In this document: piece by piece, positions 61,591-64,000 of the stretch
How positions within the stretch are numbered: position 1 is the stretch's first letter
Layout of the letters: each line of letters begins with the position of its first letter
Origin: JAUWGC01 sp963753055
GTDB taxonomy: Bacteria; Bacteroidota; Bacteroidia; Bacteroidales; B18-G4
Reading direction: 5' to 3'
NCBI GenBank assembly: GCA_963753055.1
Contig: CAVWAP010000002.1
Span: 1-64,000, forward strand
DNA: 64,000 bases
Translations under genes and position numbers: made by a program
Notes under the pieces: model-generated
Told to the model about the DNA's origin: nothing
The model's database searches: none
Seen by the model: the letters and a program-made list of their open reading frames with translations, nothing else

Positions 61591-63099
61591 ATGAAAAAAA
61601 ATATTTTCTCAAATCATTTTACTGTTATCGTAATAATTATAATTCTGCAGATTATTTCGGGTTGCCAAAAAACAGATAATGATAACGATAATGTTATTGA
61701 TCCCCCAGAAATCGAGGGTTCCGAAAACCTTGGATCTGGTTATGATGTATTCGACAATTACGCCGAAGTATCACGTGTAAAGGCTGCCATTCTGGATGTA
61801 GATAAGTTGAATAAAAATGGACTCATTGAAAAGAAAACAGTGGAAAACAGCATCTTTACTACCTCAAGCGGAGAAAGTATATCTGAATACAGCAACTCTC
61901 TTAAGGTATCAGCAAGCCTGGAAGGGAATTACATGTTTTTCAGCGGTGCTGTGGAAACAAATTTTCATGAAGACCGGTATCTTTATGAGTCCTATTCATT
62001 TGCTACGGTAAAAAGCAATATCCATAAAACCCAGCTTCGCCTGCCGATCGATATGTCGGCAGATGAACTGAAACCCTATCTTACTGAGACAGCCAAAAAT
62101 AAGCTTAACGATCCTGCGGTGTCACCAGAGTATATTTTCGATATTTATGGCACGCACTGCCTGACCGGGGTAATGCTTGGGGGGCGGCTTGATTACAGTG
62201 TTTCTGCAAGAACCAGCGACCTGACCGTAGGGAAGAGTATCGAGGTATATGCAGAGGCCAGCTTTTCAAGTGGAGGTGTTTCTGTTACCGGCAGTAGTGG
62301 AACAGTGACCAGCGAGGAATACTCCAAATACCTGAATAGCCAGAAAAAGATCGTGAAAACCTATGGTGGACAGAGTGAGTTTGGACAGGACATAATTAAT
62401 GAGGATGATTATGACGCATGGATAAATAGCATTGATGAAAATACGGTATTTTGTGACTATACACAGCACGGTCTTGTCCCTGTATGGGAGTTTGTTGATG
62501 AACAGTCACGTATAAATGAGCTGATAGCAGCTTTCGATGTATGGGCCAGCGATAATGAAATTACTACAAATCCAGCGCCTCAATTATGTATTCTTGATGT
62601 AAAGGTGTTTTTTGGTAACCCGGCTGATCCATTGTTAATTGACGACAGGGAATATCATCGTTTGAATGCTGACCTGAATGCCTCGGTTGGTGGATCGTTT
62701 ATATGGATTTATTATTTATTGGGGTATACTAACGATGAAACCTTTACACCTATAGCTGAAATATGCACCATAGATGCATCAGACGGGGAGTCTTTGAACA
62801 ATCTTCCTGGTGAAGGCTGGGTGCAGTTGCCGGAAGACCTTAATAAAGGCGCTGGAGGTGATTTAATTTACATCGCCTACCGGAGATCTGCAGGTCCTTC
62901 TGATGATTTGCTTACCGGGCTGCGGGTTGAGCATTCAGCCAAAGCAGATAACTATTATTCGAATTATACCGATGGAACAAATCACTGGTATGCCGTCATG
63001 CAAGGTTATAACGGTATATACAAACAAGACCTGAATGAAGGTTCGGGAGGATGGTTTATCTTCTTATATTATACGAACGATGAACTGATTGTTGAATAA
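61591..63099 (+). CDS. MACPF (perforin-like) lipoprotein with DLN-GG repeats
   Basis: From the ATG at 61591 it is 502 residues: a lipoprotein signal (lipobox QIISGC), a membrane attack complex/perforin domain (about 40-325) with the signature YGTHCLTGVMLGG (Y186-C190), preceded by amphipathic stretches and followed by a C-terminal region with three DLNxxxGG motifs at residues 361, 416 and 480 (DLNASVGG, DLNKGAGG, DLNEGSGG), each followed by an aromatic strand. These resemble MABP-type beta-prism repeats. MACPF proteins of Bacteroidales (BSAP toxins) kill related strains by forming pores and are lipoproteins too. No immunity gene is obvious. The role may be antagonism or adhesion. Confidence 0.85.
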   Translation: MKKNIFSNHFTVIVIIIILQIISGCQKTDNDNDNVIDPPEIEGSENLGSGYDVFDNYAEVSRVKAAILDVDKLNKNGLIEKKTVENSIFTTSSGESISEYSNSLKVSASLEGNYMFFSGAVETNFHEDRYLYESYSFATVKSNIHKTQLRLPIDMSADELKPYLTETAKNKLNDPAVSPEYIFDIYGTHCLTGVMLGGRLDYSVSARTSDLTVGKSIEVYAEASFSSGGVSVTGSSGTVTSEEYSKYLNSQKKIVKTYGGQSEFGQDIINEDDYDAWINSIDENTVFCDYTQHGLVPVWEFVDEQSRINELIAAFDVWASDNEITTNPAPQLCILDVKVFFGNPADPLLIDDREYHRLNADLNASVGGSFIWIYYLLGYTNDETFTPIAEICTIDASDGESLNNLPGEGWVQLPEDLNKGAGGDLIYIAYRRSAGPSDDLLTGLRVEHSAKADNYYSNYTDGTNHWYAVMQGYNGIYKQDLNEGSGGWFIFLYYTNDELIVE

Positions 63100-63251
63100 A
63101 AACCTTTGTTTCACATATCATATTGTGCCGGGATTATCAACATCAGGTCCCTGTTGGACCAGCCATGCACAGATCGCACCAGCAAGGTATCGTATACCAG
63201 ATATCGAATATCAGATCAAATATTGTAAATTGTAAACACAGAATTGTAAAT

Positions 63252-63284
63252 AAAAAAAGCCCAAGCATCGCTTGAGCTTTTTTT
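63252..63284. terminator. Bidirectional intrinsic terminator
   Basis: Seven A, stem AGCCCAAGC / GCTTGAGCT with a three-base ATC loop, seven T. A classic rho-independent hairpin that works in both directions. It may originally have served the tRNA whose 3' end appears to lie just to its right. Confidence 0.85.
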
Positions 63285-63285
63285 G

Positions 63286-63297
63286 TGGTACCAGCTG
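63286..63297 (-). other. tRNA 3'-end-like sequence, possible att site
   Basis: On the minus strand TGGTACCAGCTG reads CAGCTGGTACCA, which has the form of an acceptor stem ending in CCA, directly before the terminator. The sequence to its right does not continue into a tRNA T-arm. This is what remains when an integrative element splits a tRNA 3' end; the adjacent integrase supports this. Only 12 bases match, so the reading is tentative. Confidence 0.4.
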
Positions 63298-63510
63298 TAC
63301 CTCAACTAAACAAATCTCACCTAATTCCTGTTGTTAAGTATCATTAGAAAAAACACCTTAAACACTACGTTATTAAAGACATTACAGGTAACGTACATTA
63401 ATTTAGAAAAAGAGTAAATTAGGTTTAGTAAGGAAGAATAGTCCCCTTTACCGTCCCCCTTGGGTGCTTTTTGTCGTATATTTGTATATACAATCAACAC
63501 CCCCATAACA

Positions 63511-64000
63511 ATGGCAACAATAAAGTTTGTTCTTAAAGAGCCCAACAGTGACAAAGAATCTCTTATCTATGCCCTTGTCCGCTTCGATAACAACAGGATT
63601 AAGTATTCAATTGGTCACTCCATCCATCCAAACTACTGGGATAAGGAAAACCAGGAGGCAATTACAAGGAGCTCACATGAGCAACTCATTAGGATGAGGC
63701 TTAAACTTTCAAATCCCACCAAAGAAACCAACAAGACTATTAATGTGCAGGTAGGTAGATACCGGGAGACTGTCACCAGGATATTTGACTCATTCACAAT
63801 TCAAAGGGTTGAGCCTACTACCGAGGCAGTTCGTGAAGGGTTGGATATAGAATTTAAGAAACTCCCAAAGGCCAAAAGGGTAACCCTAAACGATTATATT
63901 GATCAATTTATCGAAGACATTGAATCCGGGAACAGGCTCACCGAGAAAGGCGAAAAATACAAACACAGTTCAGTTAAGAACTACTATCAACTCAAGACCC
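63511..64000 (+). CDS. Tyrosine recombinase / integrase, 3'-partial
   Basis: The ATG at 63511 opens a frame that runs off the right edge (163 codons visible). The N-terminal part is the arm-type DNA-binding domain of Bacteroidetes integrases (MATIKFVLKEPN, YALVRFDNNRIKYSIGHSI, HPNYWDKENQEA). The start of the SAM-like core-binding domain follows (TLNDYIDQFIEDIESGNR, YKHSSVKNYYQLKT). The catalytic R-H-R-Y residues lie outside the window. Position next to a tRNA-like 3' end suggests the integrase of a genomic island that continues to the right. Confidence 0.88.
   Translation, partial: MATIKFVLKEPNSDKESLIYALVRFDNNRIKYSIGHSIHPNYWDKENQEAITRSSHEQLIRMRLKLSNPTKETNKTINVQVGRYRETVTRIFDSFTIQRVEPTTEAVREGLDIEFKKLPKAKRVTLNDYIDQFIEDIESGNRLTEKGEKYKHSSVKNYYQLKT

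Larger units (their letters stand above)
63100..63510. other. Gene-free interval: repeats, terminator, att-like site
   Basis: After the MACPF stop there is unstructured sequence to about 63190, a mixed repeat block (63195-63250: CCAGATATCGAATATCAGAT, TTGTAAATTGTAAAC), an intrinsic terminator (63252-63284), a tRNA-3'-end-like TGGTACCAGCTG (63286-63297) and then about 200 bases leading to the integrase. A TATATTTG (63477-63484) that fits the TAnnTTTG promoter element lies 27 bases before the integrase ATG. Confidence 0.6.

Noticed and set aside
63321..63554. Minus-strand open frame over the integrase start
   Set aside because: It overlaps the integrase in antisense and covers a promoter-like region. 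The plus-strand gene is clearly recognised.

Overview
The window is bacterial chromosome from a member of the Bacteroidetes, probably Bacteroidales-like. The evidence is several type IX secretion (T9SS) C-terminal sorting domains with the YPNP motif, a GldH gliding/T9SS lipoprotein, the Bacteroidetes gene orders purH-mreB-mreC-mreD and coaX - outer-membrane barrel - TPR - lptC - CorC-type protein - ppiD, a PID-CTERM small protein, and promoters of the TTG/TAnnTTTG type. No rRNA, intact tRNA or CRISPR array is visible.

Layout. 1-8460 is the tail of a surface-polysaccharide locus (broken FemAB-like gene, frameshifted sugar transferase, Wzi-like outer-membrane protein), followed by a C69 dipeptidase and a coiled-coil membrane protein. 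8670-9371 holds the wreck of a multihaem cytochrome gene. 9580-14068 is an AT-rich island with an ECF sigma factor, a membrane anti-sigma-like protein and a large TPR-CHAT caspase-like protease. 14164-17231 has an ankyrin protein with an in-frame stop, a secreted protein of unknown function and a PID-CTERM miniprotein. 17470-26882 holds RNase H, gldH, ribF, asd, a lamin-tail secreted protein, an outer-membrane barrel, two secreted carbohydrate-domain proteins and comF. 26965-36905 holds a dipeptide-type ABC ATPase, rnr, a tight three-gene PepSY/OB-fold operon, a MORN/YwqK-repeat protein, nadA, rpiB and lutB. 37018-51813 is mostly housekeeping (tlpA, mreDCB, purH, FtsX-type permease, ppiD, CorC, lptC, TPR, outer-membrane barrel, coaX), with two four-helix-bundle gene cassettes. 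52026-61334 has T9SS cargo, a large ABC permease, a DUF4136 lipoprotein and an AAA ATPase-DUF4143 gene. 61591-63099 encodes a MACPF (perforin-like) lipoprotein. A tyrosine recombinase runs off the right edge beside what looks like a tRNA 3' end, so an integrative element probably begins near 63.3 kb.

Two themes stand out. First, the window is full of several families of short-unit, near-palindromic repeats (units such as TGAACACTGATCAG, GATATCTGA, GATACCAGATGCCG, GAAGGGT). They usually sit within about ten bases of stop codons, sometimes supply the stop codon, and in two genes lie inside the coding sequence. Second, both four-helix-bundle genes are framed by inverted copies of such repeats (39/40 and 28/28 matching bases), and both carry the same upstream box, GGGAACG-N15/16-TATTAAC. 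A near-identical box lies in front of the ECF sigma gene, which suggests a regulon. The sigma / anti-sigma / TPR-CHAT protease set resembles, without any CRISPR part, the protease-sigma logic known from type III-E systems. It is the best candidate here for an undescribed regulatory or defence circuit.

Several secreted or surface genes carry single frameshifts or a stop (femAB-like, sugar transferase, lamin-tail protein, propeller protein, ankyrin protein, cytochrome), while core genes are intact. This may be real decay, but assembly indels cannot be excluded from the sequence alone.
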